From Bacteroidaceae bacterium (GTDB taxonomy: Bacteria > Bacteroidota > Bacteroidia > Bacteroidales > Barnesiellaceae_A), in NCBI GenBank assembly GCA_017522135.1, contig JAFXAB010000027.1, forward strand, positions 1 through 32,609: a stretch of DNA of 32,609 bases, read 5' to 3'. Position numbers and translations under genes: made by a program. Shown here in pieces: positions 31,700 through 32,609 of the stretch (its first letter is position 1; every line of letters begins with the position of its first letter). The notes beneath the pieces were generated by a model. That model had not been told where the DNA came from. It saw only the letters and a list, made by a program, of their open reading frames with translations, and made no database searches.

Positions 31700-32251
31700 A
31701 TGCAAGAAGTAGACTTCGTAGCCATAGACTTTGAGACTGCCACCAATCGTCGCGACTCGATATGCGAGGCCGGTATATGCGTCGTGCGCAATGGAAAAAT
31801 CACAGAGACTCGCTCATGGCTCGTACAACCGCCCAACAACTATTACAACTACTACAACACACAAATACACGGCATACGCCCACAGGATACTGCCCATGCA
31901 CCTCTCTTCCCCCAAGTGTGGCACGAAATATTGCCTTATCTTGCCCATAGCCCTATCCTTGTAGCACACAATGCCGCTTTCGATATGAGTTGTATACGCA
32001 GCACCTTGAGTATGTACAACTTGCCAATACCTCCTATCACATACTACTGCACCCTGCGTGCCGCAAGACGGTTATACAACTTCGAGTGTAACAAATTGGA
32101 TGCCCTATGCCACATATTCGACATTCCTTGCCACAACCACCACCGTGCCGGCGACGATGCCGAGATGTGCGCCCGACTCTTCTTGCGACAACTCAAAGAT
32201 GCCGGTTGGTGCATGCCGCACGAAATGGTTTTCTGTCAAGGCTCTTTGTAA
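31700..32251 (+). CDS. DnaQ-like 3'-5' exonuclease
   Basis: 183-residue DEDDh exonuclease of the DNA polymerase III epsilon type. The Exo I motif is VAIDFETA (Asp10, Glu12), Exo II is AHNAAFDM and Exo III is HRAGDDAE. There is no polymerase or BRCT domain. It could be a stand-alone proofreading or repair nuclease, or RNase T-like; the name dnaQ is not certain. The ATG at 31700 is chosen because the frame upstream overlaps the end of rpe and the terminator hairpin. A two-hairpin stretch follows at 32275-32342. Confidence 0.9.
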   Translation: MQEVDFVAIDFETATNRRDSICEAGICVVRNGKITETRSWLVQPPNNYYNYYNTQIHGIRPQDTAHAPLFPQVWHEILPYLAHSPILVAHNAAFDMSCIRSTLSMYNLPIPPITYYCTLRAARRLYNFECNKLDALCHIFDIPCHNHHRAGDDAEMCARLFLRQLKDAGWCMPHEMVFCQGSL

Positions 32252-32274
32252 CACACAACACTATCATAAGAACA

Positions 32275-32308
32275 CGCGAGACGGTATCACCATAGACACC
32301 GCCTCGCG
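32275..32308. other. Hairpin after the exonuclease gene
   Basis: CGCGAG plus CGGT (32275-32285) pairs with ACCG plus CTCGCG (32298-32308), with one mismatch in each arm. It directly precedes the stronger hairpin at 32313-32342, so the pair may form one terminator region. Confidence 0.55.
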
Positions 32309-32312
32309 ACCT

Positions 32313-32342
32313 AAAGGTGAGACAGTTCGTGGTCTCACCTTT
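32313..32342. terminator. Likely bidirectional terminator
   Basis: AAAGGTGAGAC (32313-32323) pairs perfectly with GTCTCACCTTT (32332-32342) over an 8-base loop. T-rich sequence follows on the plus strand. It lies between the convergent exonuclease gene and the leftward gene entering from the right. Confidence 0.7.
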
Positions 32343-32459
32343 ATTCATTCTATTGATTACCGAGAACTTCATGATGGACAATCGGAATGATGTTGAGTAT
32401 CTGTTATCAGCGGAAGGACGTGAAGCTATAATCAATAGCCATATTCAAGGGATAGTCGC

Positions 32460-32609
32460 CTATTCAACCTCCCCGATTATTTCTTTTACCAAGACTCCCG
32501 TACCGATGAATTTTTCTCCGTAGTCCTTTTTGAACTTACGGAAATAGGCTTTGTGCCCGGCGCTGATATAGAACCACACTCCGTCGTGCTGATAGAGATA
32601 CTTCACGGA
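32460..32609 (-). CDS. C-terminal part of an unidentified protein
   Basis: An open frame enters from the right edge and ends at TAG 32462-32460, giving 49 residues that end in GTGVLVKEIIGEVE. Third codon positions are rich in C and G, and the residues (YISAGHKAYFRKFKKDYG) look like a genuine basic, aromatic-rich tail. The start lies outside the window. I do not recognise the family. The 117 bases between this stop and the hairpin at 32313-32342 hold nothing I can support. Confidence 0.6.
   Translation of the reverse strand, partial: SVKYLYQHDGVWFYISAGHKAYFRKFKKDYGEKFIGTGVLVKEIIGEVE

Noticed and set aside
32317..32523. Rightward 68-residue frame at the right end
   Set aside because: It begins inside the terminator stem and overlaps, on the other strand, the more convincing coding tail at 32460-32609.

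Overview
The window is a stretch of chromosome from a member of the Bacteroidetes, most likely order Bacteroidales. The evidence is gene content (a GldB-type lipoprotein, DUF3783, TonB-dependent receptor, single-copy MlaD-like MCE protein, N-terminal Sm-like domain outer-membrane proteins) and promoter style. Start after start is preceded by the Bacteroidetes -7 box TAnnTTTG. In several cases a TTTG or TTG box lies 20 bases further upstream, and SD-like sites are few. I cannot place the genus.

Layout. 175-5495 is a leftward block: an M23 peptidase with its own promoter, a C69 dipeptidase and a phosphohexomutase ending in a strong terminator. 5648-5830 is a single tRNA-Asp unit with promoter and terminator. 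5905-7781 holds a YeiH-type transporter facing a LysR regulator. The LysR gene is the tail of a leftward gldB-aroE-lysR operon. 9588-11202 is an accessory insert: one AAA+/DUF4143 ATPase gene bounded by identical 33-bp direct repeats. 11339-15326 carries an amidase with a SPOR-like tail, an MCE/MlaD protein and dnaA with a terminator. 15351-18535 is an apparent operon of a radical SAM activase, a small acidic protein and a TonB-dependent receptor. 18680-20947 holds three paralogous small beta-barrel proteins. 20983-22153 is an AT-rich two-gene HipA-like kinase/DUF3037 module. 22358-26783 is tgt, an LptF/G permease and metG. 26800-28627 is DUF3783 and a polysaccharide flippase. 28701-28992 holds two short promoter-to-terminator units that look like small RNAs. 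29024-30872 is a second accessory insert (KilA-N protein, broken vsr, a train of hairpins) bounded by an 85-bp direct repeat. 30891-32342 is rpe and a DnaQ-like exonuclease. The window ends inside an unidentified leftward gene.

Most genes are housekeeping or envelope functions: peptidoglycan and cell-envelope hydrolases, lipid and LPS transport, outer-membrane proteins, shikimate and pentose-phosphate steps, and tRNA charging and modification. The most unusual observation is that both accessory inserts are bounded by direct repeats sharing one core (TTCGCTCACCTTT). This core lies just upstream of the -7 box in the promoters of the neighbouring housekeeping genes gldB and rpe. This suggests that foreign modules entered, or were retained, at a recurring promoter-like sequence. 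Other points of interest are the hairpin train with a compensatory base change, the two tandem sRNA candidates, the HipA-like/DUF3037 pair and a Tgt lacking the zinc cysteines.
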